64,000 nucleotides of DNA, taken from PNOJ01 sp016706845 (lineage in GTDB: Bacteria > Krumholzibacteriota > Krumholzibacteriia > LZORAL124-64-63). Location of the stretch: the NCBI GenBank assembly GCA_016706845.1, contig JADJIV010000001.1:124001-188000 (forward strand). Reading direction: 5' to 3'. Shown here in pieces: positions 17,559 through 27,177 of the stretch (its first letter is position 1; each line of letters starts with the position of its first letter). The translations under genes were made by a program, and so were the position numbers. Under the pieces are notes generated by a model that worked only from the letters and a program-made list of their open reading frames with translations, did not search any database and was not told the DNA's origin.

Positions 17559-18364
17559 GTCGATTTCCTTCTGCGGTCGCGGCGCCACAGCAGCGCCAGC
17601 CAGCCCGCGATCGCGAGCACCGTGACGAATCCGCCGATCTTCATCAGCCTGCGCGCGGACGGCCCGTAGCGGCCCACACTCGAATCGTAGTCGTAGCAGA
17701 GCAGCAGGAATTTCTCCCTGGTCCCGCCGACCCTGCCGCCGGACGCTTCGGTCAGCGCCAGGCGCAGCGTCTGCGCGTCGAACTCCACCCCGTACAGGTA
17801 GCGGGACACCCTGCCGTCCGGCGTGCAGACCACCAGGGCGGCCGGATGCATCCACTGCTGGGTCTTCTCGTCCCAGACGTAGCCGAACCCGACGGCGTCG
17901 GCCACGGCGCGGCTGTCCCGCGCGCTGCCGGTCAGGAACCGCCAGCCGGCGGCCGCCTCGGGCCGCCCGTAGGACTCCAGCGCGTTCTGCTTCTTCAGGG
18001 CCGCCAGCCGCGGCCCTTCGCGCTCGTCGATGCTCAGGGTCACGATCCCGAACTCCGCGCCCGGCGTCCAGGCCACGTCGCGCAGGCCGTCGACCATGCC
18101 GTTGAGCACCAGTCCGCACAGCATCGGGCAGGCGAAGTAGCCCAGGTTCAGGATCACCGGCCGTCCCGGCGCGAAGCTGTCGCCCAGGCGGACCGCCGTG
18201 CTGTCCTCGCCGACGAACACCAGGTCCAGGGGCAGCGGCGCGCCCGGACGCTCGACGATGTCGACCTCGGTCAGACCGGCGAGCTCCGTCTGCGCGCGCG
18301 CCGGCGCCGCGGCCGCCAGCAGGACCGCAAATGCGCACGCCGCCGCCGCGATCCGGATCGCCAT
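17555..18364 (-). CDS. sco: SCO1/SenC-family copper chaperone for CuA assembly
   Basis: 269 residues with a signal peptide (about 1-24) and a thioredoxin-like domain bearing the copper-binding CPMLC motif. A later conserved His lies in QQWMHPAALVV, as the third copper ligand of SCO proteins. A C-terminal membrane helix (about 240-260) ends in a basic cytoplasmic tail. Its role is to deliver copper to the CuA site of subunit II, whose gene follows with a four-base overlap. The C-terminal anchor, in place of an N-terminal one, is a notable but not unheard-of arrangement. Confidence 0.9.
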   Translation of the reverse strand: MAIRIAAAACAFAVLLAAAAPARAQTELAGLTEVDIVERPGAPLPLDLVFVGEDSTAVRLGDSFAPGRPVILNLGYFACPMLCGLVLNGMVDGLRDVAWTPGAEFGIVTLSIDEREGPRLAALKKQNALESYGRPEAAAGWRFLTGSARDSRAVADAVGFGYVWDEKTQQWMHPAALVVCTPDGRVSRYLYGVEFDAQTLRLALTEASGGRVGGTREKFLLLCYDYDSSVGRYGPSARRLMKIGGFVTVLAIAGWLALLWRRDRRRKST

Positions 18365-18366
18365 GC

Positions 18367-18669
18367 CTACTCCCCGTCCCCGCCGTGGCGCCGCACGACG
18401 ACGTCCATCGCCGCTTCGATGGGCATGCCCACCAGGCCGGCGCTCCCGTCGACCCAGCGCACGCCCTGCTGCAGCACGCCCTGCTGGGCGGCCTGCAGGG
18501 CCAGCAGCTCGGCCGGAGCCACCGCCACGACCTTGCGCTCGAACTGGCTGCGCTTGACGAGATGGAAGCCGATCTCCAGCATGAGGATGCTGACCACCAG
18601 GCCCAGCGCGAACACCAGTCCGTAGGTCACGATGTTGTGCAGGTCGGTCTTGTCCGCTTCGGTCCGCAT
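18367..18669 (-). CDS. Small single-helix membrane protein of the act-cox cluster
   Basis: 100 residues with one membrane helix (about 13-36, IVTYGLVFALGLVVSILMLEIG) followed by a soluble tail. It has no cofactor motif. I do not recognise the family. Its place between actF and sco, with gaps of 19 and 2 bases, suggests it is an accessory subunit or assembly factor of the alternative complex III-oxidase supercomplex. That is inference from context alone. Confidence 0.6.
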   Translation of the reverse strand: MRTEADKTDLHNIVTYGLVFALGLVVSILMLEIGFHLVKRSQFERKVVAVAPAELLALQAAQQGVLQQGVRWVDGSAGLVGMPIEAAMDVVVRRHGGDGE

Positions 18670-18688
18670 GGGCCCGCGCCCCTCCCGT

Positions 18689-19912
18689 CTAGTAGTTCTC
18701 GAAGTTCAGCGAGGCCCGCAGCCGCGGGTCGCGCCGCGCGATCAGCAGGCGCGGCCCGGCCACCCAGGCCAGCGTCGCCGCGTAGAGGCCGCCCATGCCC
18801 ACCAGCAGGGCCAGGTCCATCAGGCGCAGCGGGATCCCGCCCGGGCTCAGTTCGGGCATGATCAGCCAGAACAGGTCGACCCAGTGCATGACCAGGATCC
18901 AGACCGCCCAGAACGACATCAGGGCCACCCGGCGCTTGGTGAAGCGCGACATCAGCCCGGCGAAGGGGAGCAGCCAGTGGCAGAAGATCAGCACGTAGCC
19001 GACGGCCGACCAGCCGTTCTGCTGGCGGCGCAGGTACCAGCCCGTCTCCTCGGGGATGTTCGCGTACCAGATCAGCATGTACTGGCTGAAGGCGATGTAG
19101 GCCCAGAAGAAGACGAAGGCGAACATGGCCCGGCCGTAGTCGTTGTAGTGCTCGAGGGTCACCGCGTGCACCAGCCGGCCCGAGCGCTGCAGGCCGGCGG
19201 TCAGCAGCGTCATCATCGCGAAGAAGCTGACCACGATGCCCGCGAACCAGTAGACGCCGAACATGGTGCTGAACCAGTGGGCGTCGAGGCTCATCAGCAG
19301 GTCGAAGGCCGCGAAGGTCTGGGTCAGGCCGTAGAGGATCAGGGCGGGGCCGCCGAGCCGCTCGGAACCGGCGGTGATCGCGGGATCGCCCGTCGCGTCC
19401 TGGCGCAGGGACCGCCGGCGGAAGATCGTGGCCAGCAGGATCCAGACGGCGAAGTAGAAGACGATCCGCAGGGTGAAGAAGCCCGGGTTCAGCCAGCCCG
19501 CCTTGTGCTCGAGCAGCGGGTCGCCCGCGACGCGGGCCGGGTCGGCCCAGATGTAGATCGAGCCGAGGTTCAGCAGCACCGGCAGGGACAGCAGCGCCAG
19601 CAGCGGCAGCGCGCCCGAGACGATCTCGGCCAGACGCCGCACCACCGCGCTCCAGGTCGAGCGCGTCAGGTGCTGCAGCGGCACGAACCACAGCGCGCCC
19701 AGCGACAGCGACAGGAAGAACAGCCAGTTCAGCAGCCAGGCGTGCAGGAAGTGGCGCATGCCGTCGCCGGCGGCGCGGCCCAGCAGGAAGCCGGCCCCCA
19801 GGCCGACCGCCCCGACCGCGAGCCCACCCACGACGATGCGCCGGGCGGCGCCGCCGAGGACCAGGTTGTCGCCGTCCAGGACGGCGGTTTCGCGTCGCGC
19901 GTGTTGAGCCAA
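18689..19912 (-). CDS. actF: Alternative complex III subunit ActF (membrane protein)
   Basis: 407 residues with about ten hydrophobic helices and no heme or Fe-S motifs. The sequence resembles the ActF subunit of the quinol:cytochrome c/HiPIP oxidoreductase. Recognisable stretches are FLHAWLLNWLFFLSLSLG, DAHWFSTMFGVYWFAG, FSQYMLIWYANIPEET and FCHWLLPFAGLMSR. ActF is an NrfD-related but shorter membrane subunit that may contribute to proton transfer in the inner membrane. It starts at a TTG with a GGGAG site upstream and lies 47 bases after actE. The order actE-actF is standard. Confidence 0.87.
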   Translation of the reverse strand: MAQHARRETAVLDGDNLVLGGAARRIVVGGLAVGAVGLGAGFLLGRAAGDGMRHFLHAWLLNWLFFLSLSLGALWFVPLQHLTRSTWSAVVRRLAEIVSGALPLLALLSLPVLLNLGSIYIWADPARVAGDPLLEHKAGWLNPGFFTLRIVFYFAVWILLATIFRRRSLRQDATGDPAITAGSERLGGPALILYGLTQTFAAFDLLMSLDAHWFSTMFGVYWFAGIVVSFFAMMTLLTAGLQRSGRLVHAVTLEHYNDYGRAMFAFVFFWAYIAFSQYMLIWYANIPEETGWYLRRQQNGWSAVGYVLIFCHWLLPFAGLMSRFTKRRVALMSFWAVWILVMHWVDLFWLIMPELSPGGIPLRLMDLALLVGMGGLYAATLAWVAGPRLLIARRDPRLRASLNFENY

Positions 19913-19959
19913 GACTTACGCTCCCGTCGGGTTCCAGGCGCCCTGCGGCACCCGCTTCA

Positions 19960-20655
19960 CTACTGCGTCGCGGCCGCGGCGGGCGCCGCCGGCGCCGGTA
20001 CCGCCGCCGGCGGCGGACCGAGCGCTGCCAGGTCGGCCGGCGCCAGGTCCGCGGGCGAGCCGGCCTGCGCGGCCTGCAGGGCGCGCACGTAGGCCACGAT
20101 CGCCCAGCGATCTTCGACGCCGATCTGGGATCCGTAGGCCGGCATCTTGCGGATGCCGTGACGGATCGTGTTGTAGAGGTGGCCGACGGGTCGCGCCCGC
20201 ACCGTGGCGTCGGCCAGGTTCGACGGCGGCACCCAGGTGCCCTCCATCAGGGCCTCGGCCCGCTTGGCGACGATGCCGTCGCCGTTGCCGGCCTGCCCGT
20301 GGCACGGCGCGCAGTAGATGCCGTAGCGCTCGCGCCCCCGCTCGACCATCGCCCGGGTGACCGGCGCGGGGAACGTCTCCACCCACAGGGTGTCGATGCG
20401 GCCGTCGCGCAGGTGGTCGCGGCCCACCAGCTCGTCGCGGGCGACGGTGCCGGCCGGCGGCGGCCGCATCGCGCGCCCGTCGGCGAACAGCTCGCTGGCG
20501 CGCTGGGACTTGACCTTGGACTGGTCGTCCATGTCGTAGACGAGCGACAGTCGGGGACGGTCGCTGTCGGTGACGCGGGCCTTGACCAGCGCCAGCAGCG
20601 GGATGAGCGCCAGCAGGGTCAGGACCACGGCGGCGGACTTCATGAATCTCGGCAT
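19960..20655 (-). CDS. actE: Alternative complex III subunit ActE (mono-heme cytochrome c)
   Basis: 231 residues with an N-terminal membrane anchor or signal (about 8-24) and one class I cytochrome c domain: heme attachment CAPCHGQAGNGDG and a downstream Met in RKMPAYGSQI as a likely axial ligand. The last 40 or so residues are Ala/Pro-rich. In alternative complex III, ActE carries electrons on the periplasmic face towards the oxidase. It lies three bases after actD and 47 bases before actF. Confidence 0.88.
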   Translation of the reverse strand: MPRFMKSAAVVLTLLALIPLLALVKARVTDSDRPRLSLVYDMDDQSKVKSQRASELFADGRAMRPPPAGTVARDELVGRDHLRDGRIDTLWVETFPAPVTRAMVERGRERYGIYCAPCHGQAGNGDGIVAKRAEALMEGTWVPPSNLADATVRARPVGHLYNTIRHGIRKMPAYGSQIGVEDRWAIVAYVRALQAAQAGSPADLAPADLAALGPPPAAVPAPAAPAAAATQ

Positions 20656-20658
20656 CGG

Positions 20659-21204
20659 TCAGTCCTCCACGGGCTCGACGGCGTCGGCGCCCAGGCCCGC
20701 CAGGAACTCGCGCGTGCTCTCGCCCCGGAACAGGGGGTCGCGCGCCTCGATCGAGATGAAGAAGCGGTCGGATGTCGCGCGCCGGAACCGCTCGCTGTTG
20801 AACAGGGGGTGGTGGTGCTGCGGCAGCAGGTTCAGCCCCCACATCCCGAAGAACGTCGTCAGCGCGCTCAGCAGCACCGTCAGCTCGAAGGTGACCGGGA
20901 CCGCCGCCGGCAGCCCGAACAGGGGCTTGCCGCTGATCAGGAACGGGTAGTCGTGCGCGTTCATCCACCACTGCATCAGCAGCGCCAGGCTCAGGCCGGC
21001 CAGGCCGCCGCAGAGCACCAGCCACGGCAGCCGCGTGCCGCGGATCCCCATGGCGCCGTCCAGCCCGTGCAGCGGGAACGGCGTGTGGCAGTCCCAGCGC
21101 GTGTAGCCGGCGTCGCGCACCTTCGCGGCCGCGTCGATGAGTGCCCACGGCTCGCGGAACTCCGCGAGGTAGCCGTAGAGGCCGTGTGTCTCTCGTGTCG
21201 CCAT
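20659..21204 (-). CDS. actD: Alternative complex III subunit ActD (DUF3341)
   Basis: 181 residues. A soluble N-terminal part containing YTRWDCHTPFPLHGLDGAMG, a hallmark of DUF3341/ActD, is followed by two membrane helices (about 58-80 and 96-120). ActD is a small membrane subunit without cofactors that packs against ActC and ActF. It sits between actC and actE as in other act operons. The ATG start is 14 bases after the actC stop. Confidence 0.88.
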   Translation of the reverse strand: MATRETHGLYGYLAEFREPWALIDAAAKVRDAGYTRWDCHTPFPLHGLDGAMGIRGTRLPWLVLCGGLAGLSLALLMQWWMNAHDYPFLISGKPLFGLPAAVPVTFELTVLLSALTTFFGMWGLNLLPQHHHPLFNSERFRRATSDRFFISIEARDPLFRGESTREFLAGLGADAVEPVED

Positions 21205-21218
21205 CGCCTCTCGCTCTG

Positions 21219-22644
<1,426 letters not shown>

Positions 22645-22664
<20 letters not shown>

Positions 22665-25600
22665 CGGCGCTCTCCGCGAGTTCGGGGTTCGGATTGCGCA
22701 GGCGGGCCAGGTAGGCCGTGCGCGGCTTCACGTTCAGCTCCGCGAGCAGGTGGTAGGCCCGGTCGCCGGTCGTCAGCTTCGTCACCCGGCTCTGCGGGTC
22801 GTTCAGGTCGCCGAAGGCGATGGCCTGCGTCGGGCAGGTCTGCTGGCAGGCCGTGACGATCTCGCCGTCGCGCACCGGGCGGCCCTCGTTCTTGGCGTCG
22901 ATCTTCGCCGACTCGATGCGCTGCACGCAGTAGGTGCACTTCTCCATGACGCCGCGGGCGCGCAGGGTCACCTCGGGGTTGTAGACCAGCTTGCGGACGT
23001 CCGGGATGTCGCTGTTGAAGTTGAACCAGTTGAAGCGGCGCACCTTGTAGGGGCAGTTGTTCGAGCAGTAGCGCGTGCCCACGCAGCGGTTGTAGGCCAT
23101 CACGTTCAGGCCGTCTTCGCTGTGCATGGTCGCGCCCACCGGGCAGACCTGCTCGCAGGGGGCCAGCTCGCAGTGCACGCAGGCGACGGGCTGGTGCGCG
23201 ACCGCGGGCGCGTCCGGGTCGCCCTGGAAGTAGCGGTCCAGGCGCAGCCAGTGCATCTCGCGCCCCTTGCCCACCTGCTCCTTGCCCACGACCGGGATGT
23301 TGTTCTCCGCCTGGCAGGCCACGACGCAGGCGTTGCAGCCGATGCAGGTGCTCAGGTCGATGGTCATGCCCCAGGCGTGGCCCACGCGCGGCCGTTCCTG
23401 CCACAGCGAGACCAGCGGCGGGTGGTGCGTGCGGTGGGATGCGAATTCCGGGTGCTCGCGGTACTCGGCGAGGGTGCCCGAGACGACCAGCGAGCGCGAG
23501 CGCTTCTCGCGCTCCCGCATGCCGACCGCGTCGATGGCGTGGTGGTCCTGCGTCGTGGCCAGCGGGTAGCTGCGGCCGGTGCGCGCCACCTCCAGGCCCG
23601 CGCAGGCGTCGGGGGCCGCGGCGGTGCGCAGGGCATAGGCGCGGAAGCCCGTGCCGTTGCCCACGCCGCCGGCGGCCGTGCGGCCGTGGCCCAGGCTCAG
23701 GCTCACCGACCACGGCGCGTGGCCCGGCAGCACGTAGGCGGCGGCCTCGAGCCGGCGCCCGCCCAGCTGCAGTTCGACGAGGTCGCCGTGGACGACGCCC
23801 AGGGCGGCCGCCGTGGACACGCCGAACAGCGCGGCGTTGTCCCAGGCCAGCTTGGTCATGAAGTCGGGCAGCTCCTGCAGCCAGGAGTTGTTGGCGAAGC
23901 GGCCGTCGTGCAGCGACGGGTCGCGCACGAAGACCAGCTCCAGGTTGTCGGCGCCGATCGCCGCCGGTTTCGCCACGCCGCCGCGGCGCACCGCCGCCAC
24001 GACGCCCCGGCCGTCCATGGCCGCCGGCAGTTCGGCGGGCAGCGCGTCGGCGAAGCCGCGGTGCAGCAGCGCCTCCCAGTCGCCGGCGCCGGGCTGGCCG
24101 GCGGCCGTGGCGCGCACGAGGTCGTGGGCCGGGCGCAGGACGCCGTCCAGCAGCAGCGACAGCAGTTCCGCCGGCGTCCAGCCGTCGTACAGGGGCGCGA
24201 TCAGCGGCTGGGCCACCGCGTAGCGGCCGTCGTGGTCGCGCACGTCGTGCCAGGCCTCGAGCCAGTGCGCCCGCGGCAGGTGCCAGCGGCAGCGCTGCGA
24301 GGTCTCGTCCACGAACAGCGAGAGGTGCCACGATTCCTCGACCTTATCCAGCAGGCCGCCGAAGTCCAGGTCGGCGGGCGCGTCGTGGACGGGGTTGCCG
24401 CCCAGGATCAGCAGGGAGGGCACCTGTCCCTTGCCCATCGCCACGGTCAGGGTCGCGATGGCCGCGCCGTGCGACAGGCCGCGCTGGTCGTCGGGCCCGT
24501 AGTTCACGGTGCGGCCCGTGTTGCCCAGCGCCTCGTTCAGCAGGATGGCCAGCACGTGCACGTGGTCGGGCTGGCGCGGGCCCACCGCGATCAGCGATTC
24601 CCCGCGGTGGGCGAGCAGGTCGCCGGCCAGCGCGCCCATCCAGGCCGGCGCGTGGCCCGCGGCGCGCGCGTGCTCGAGCGCGGGCAGCACGGCCTCGTAG
24701 CCGGCCGGCAGGGAGAGGCCGCGGCCCAGCACCAGTTCGGCGGCCAGCCCGTAGAGGGCATGCGGGATCTCCAGGCTCGGCATCGCGACGCGGTGGTCGG
24801 CCATGCCGCCGGTGAGGCTCAGGTCGCTCTCGACGGCGTAGAGGCGGTTCATCGCGCCGTCCTCGGCGCGGCGGCCGTCGGCGAAACCGCGCGCGTTGCG
24901 CAGGGCCGTCGGGTGGTCCTGCAGCAGGTCGGCGTCGAAGCAGGCCAGCACGCGGGCGGCGGCGACGTCGACGCGCACGCGGCGCGCCTCGCCGAAGGCC
25001 AGGCCGGTGCCGAGGCGCTCGTTGTCGCGCGAGACCGGCTCGTACTCGTACCAGGCCGCCTCGGGCAACTCGTCCCGCACGCGCGCGCGCAGCGCCGCGA
25101 ACGTGGGAGAACTCGTGGCCTCGGTCAGGACCGCGAGGCCGGCGCCGCGGCGGGCGCGCAGGGCCGCGAAGGCGGCGGCGGCCGCGGTCTCCCCCTCGCC
25201 GTGCGAGCGGCGGCGGGGGTGGCCGCTCACGCGCTCCAGCACGTAGCGGCTGCGGTCGGGATCGTACAGCTCGAGCAGGCCGGCCTGCGCGAACAGGTCG
25301 CAGGCGCCCCGGCTCAGCGGGTGGTCGGGGTTGCCCTCGACCTTGATCGGGCGGCCGTCGAGGCTGGTCACCAGCAGCGGGCCGACCGCGCCGGCCAGCT
25401 CCATGACCGTCGCGTAGCGGCGCGCCGTGCCGGGCGTCGTCCCCTCGGGCCGGCTGGCGAAGGGCACGATGGTCTCCTGCGGCCAGCGGCAGCCGACGAG
25501 GCTGGCCATGGCCACCGAAGCCCCCATGACCTGCAGGAAGCGCCGCCGCGACATCGCGTCGGTCGGCACCTCCGGCGGGCTCGGGGAATTCGCCCTCCAG

Positions 25601-25678
25601 GAACTGGCGGAACTCGGGCTCGTCCGCCAGCTCCTGCAGGCTGCGCCAGTAGTTGTGGTCGAGGCCGTTCTGGTTCAT
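22645..25678 (-). CDS. actB: Alternative complex III subunit ActB (molybdopterin-like plus Fe-S), frameshifted near its start
   Basis: About 1010 residues. It begins with a YWRSLQELADEPEFRQFLE segment typical of ActB, then a twin-arginine motif with lipobox (SRRRFLQVMGAS ... SLVGC). A long molybdopterin-oxidoreductase-like domain follows, known in this family to lack the cofactor. The C-terminal ferredoxin domain has CIGCNACVVACQ, CVHCELAPCEQVC, CVGTRYCSNNC and CTYC/CQQTC, enough for four Fe-S clusters. The first 35-40 residues are in another frame, with the join near 25570-25590, best read as an indel. The ATG at 25678 overlaps the actA stop in an ATGA; a second ATG nine bases upstream is possible. 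Confidence 0.92.
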
Positions 25679-26361
25679 CGATGACATGTCGAGCAATCCG
25701 TCTTCGGAGTGATGTGACGGGCATCGCGCAGGCGGCGCCCCAGTTCGAACTGGGGCTCGTCGGGCGCGTAGCCCATGACCGTCACCGCGTCCTCGGGACG
25801 CAGGTGCGGGACGGGATCGCGGTGGCAGTCCAGGCACCAGGCCATGTTCAGGCCGGCGTGCTGGCGCACGACTTCCATCTTGTCGATGCGGCCGTGGCAG
25901 CTCTCGCAACCGACGCCGCGCCGCACGTGGGCGCTGTGGTCGAAGTAGACGAAGTCGGGCAGGTCGTGGACGCGGACCCAGGGGATGGGCATCCCGGTCG
26001 CGAAGCTCTCGCGCACGAGCTGCAGCTTCTCGCTCTGGGTGCGCACCGTGGCGTGGCAGTTCATGCAGACCGAGGTCGGCGGCAGGGTCGCCGCCGCGCC
26101 CGTCTCGACGCCCGTGTGGCAGTAGCGGCAGTCGATGCCGAGCAGCCCGGCGTGGAGCTGGTGGCTGTAGGGCACCGGCTGTTCGGGCTGGTAGCCCACG
26201 CTCGTCGCGCCCGGCGAGAAGAGCAGGTACAGCAGGCCCAGGATGTAGAGGGGAGCCAGCGCCGCCGCCAGGGTGACCGGGAGGCGGATCGCGTTGGCCC
26301 ACTTGGGAAAGCGGAAGGGATCGGGCCCGCCCCGCCGGGGGTCCTTCTGCTGGGAATCCAA
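25675..26361 (-). CDS. actA: Alternative complex III subunit ActA (pentaheme cytochrome c)
   Basis: About 228 residues: one N-terminal membrane helix (LAPLYILGLLYLLFSPG) followed by a periplasmic domain with five CxxCH heme motifs (CRYCH, CMNCH, CESCH, CLDCH, CSTCH). YQPEQPVPYSHQLHAG just before the first heme is typical of ActA. It collects electrons from ActB clusters. The start is uncertain: I prefer the TTG at 26361, which has a GGGAG site seven bases upstream, over a TTG at 26418 with no ribosome site. It is the first gene of the act-cox cluster. Confidence 0.9.
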   Translation of the reverse strand: MDSQQKDPRRGGPDPFRFPKWANAIRLPVTLAAALAPLYILGLLYLLFSPGATSVGYQPEQPVPYSHQLHAGLLGIDCRYCHTGVETGAAATLPPTSVCMNCHATVRTQSEKLQLVRESFATGMPIPWVRVHDLPDFVYFDHSAHVRRGVGCESCHGRIDKMEVVRQHAGLNMAWCLDCHRDPVPHLRPEDAVTVMGYAPDEPQFELGRRLRDARHITPKTDCSTCHR

Positions 26362-26487
26362 GAGGCTTCTCCCGCGTTCCGCCCGAGGGCGTGAAGTCGC
26401 CGCGATTGGCAGCGCCAATTCATTTTGTCCAGGAGACGTGCCGGCGCGATCCGGCCCAAGCGACGGAAATGCTAGCGGATCAGTCCG

Positions 26488-26516
26488 ATTAGGGCAAACA
26501 AATAACGACCCGTCAA
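26488..26516 (-). promoter_or_regulatory. Candidate promoter of the act-cox cluster
   Basis: On the minus strand TTGACG (26511-26516) is followed after exactly 17 bases by CCTAAT (26488-26493), in a locally AT-rich stretch between the iscA-like gene and actA. It would give a leader of about 120 bases before the preferred actA start. Confidence 0.45.
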
Positions 26517-26550
26517 GCCAACTTCTCGCTGCCGGGCAACTCGACGGGGA

Positions 26551-26875
26551 TCAGACCCGGAACGACGTGCCGCAGCTGCAGGTCCCCTTGGCGTTCGGGT
26601 TGCGGAACTTGAAGCCGCCGCCGATGAGGTCCTTGGAGAAGTCGATCTCCATGTCCTGGAAGAAGGGCAGGGCGTCGGGGGCGCAGGCTACGGTCAGGCC
26701 TTCGTAGGTGAACGCCTGCGTAACCGTCCTGGACGCGGGTGTCCATGCCCATGCGGTAGCTGAAGCCGGAGCAGCCGCCGCTGTCGACCCCCAGCACGAC
26801 GACCGGGGCGTTCAGGCCGTCGCGGGTGGCCAGGCGCTTGAGTTCCTGCTGGGCGCTGTCGGTGAGGTTGATCAT
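26551..26875 (-). CDS. erpA: A-type iron-sulfur carrier (IscA/ErpA family), frameshifted
   Basis: About 107 residues when the frames are joined near 26715-26725. The first part has LTDSAQQELKRLA and GGCSGFSYRMGMD with the first conserved Cys. The second frame reads AFTYEGLTVACAPDALPFF ... DLIGGGFKF and ends CSCGTSFRV, providing the two C-terminal Cys ligands. These proteins pass Fe-S clusters to client enzymes in the cytoplasm. The downstream cluster is heavy in Fe-S and heme proteins, so the location makes sense. A GGAGG site precedes the ATG. The break looks like one extra base. Confidence 0.85.
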
Positions 26876-26938
26876 GAGGGTGTCCTCCTGGGCAAGGCCG
26901 CTGGAGCGGCCGGATTGTGCGATTGAGTGTCGTCATCA

Positions 26939-26967
26939 TTGATAAGCCCATGGCAGAGTTCCGGCAA
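26939..26967 (-). promoter_or_regulatory. Candidate promoter of the A-type carrier gene
   Basis: On the minus strand TTGCCG (26962-26967) and TATCAA (26939-26944) are separated by exactly 17 bases, about 65 bases ahead of the ATG at 26875. No IscR-type operator was recognised. Confidence 0.4.
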
Positions 26968-26996
26968 CCGGTTCGATCAAGCATGCGGACACGGCC

Positions 26997-27025
26997 TTGA
27001 AATGGATGGATAGAATATGCATACT
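26997..27025 (+). promoter_or_regulatory. Candidate promoter of the truncated antitoxin gene
   Basis: TTGAAA (26997-27002) and CATACT (27020-27025) are spaced by 17 bases. The -10 region lies inside a perfect palindrome, as expected for an autoregulated toxin-antitoxin promoter. The leader would be very short. Confidence 0.4.
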
Positions 27026-27034
27026 AATGCATAT
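27015..27034. promoter_or_regulatory. Perfect palindromic operator at the antitoxin start
   Basis: ATATGCAT at 27015-27022 and its exact reverse complement ATGCATAT at 27027-27034 flank a 4-base spacer. The palindrome covers the likely -10 box and reaches the antitoxin start codon. This is where an antitoxin dimer typically binds to repress its own operon. The function is inferred. Confidence 0.55.
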
Positions 27035-27126
27035 GAGAACGACCCTGAACATCGACGACCGGCTGCTGGAGCAGGCCTCCCGTTTGACCGGCGAGACCGA
27101 GAAGACTTCGCTCGTCCGCCTGGGGC
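27033..27126 (+). pseudogene. vapB: VapB-type antitoxin, N-terminal 31 residues only
   Basis: The reading frame starts MRTTLNIDDRLLEQA and continues SRLTGETEKTSLVRLG, a close match to the N-terminal half of ribbon-helix-helix VapB antitoxins that partner PIN-domain VapC RNases. The match stops abruptly where a 24-base run of G begins, after which only glycines are encoded before unrelated sequence starts. The remaining 35 or so residues and any vapC gene are absent. An ATG CAT ATG offers two possible starts (27027 or 27033). Either the module was truncated biologically, or, more likely, the assembly is joined wrongly at the G tract. Confidence 0.75.
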
Positions 27127-27150
27127 GGGGGGGGGGGGGGGGGGGGGGGG
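27127..27150. repeat. 24-base homopolymeric G run
   Basis: An uninterrupted run of G from 27127 to 27150 lies between the truncated antitoxin and the 3' end of the LamG gene. Antitoxin similarity ends exactly at its edge. This suggests a sequencing or assembly artefact at a join, although real poly-G tracts can exist. Confidence 0.95.
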
Positions 27151-27177
27151 TGGATGGTTCGGCGTCGGACCCGCGGG

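Noticed and set aside
27127..27150. Poly-G tract as a phase-variation switch
   Set aside because: The downstream sequence does not continue the antitoxin in any frame, so slippage would not restore a gene; an artefact at a join is likelier.
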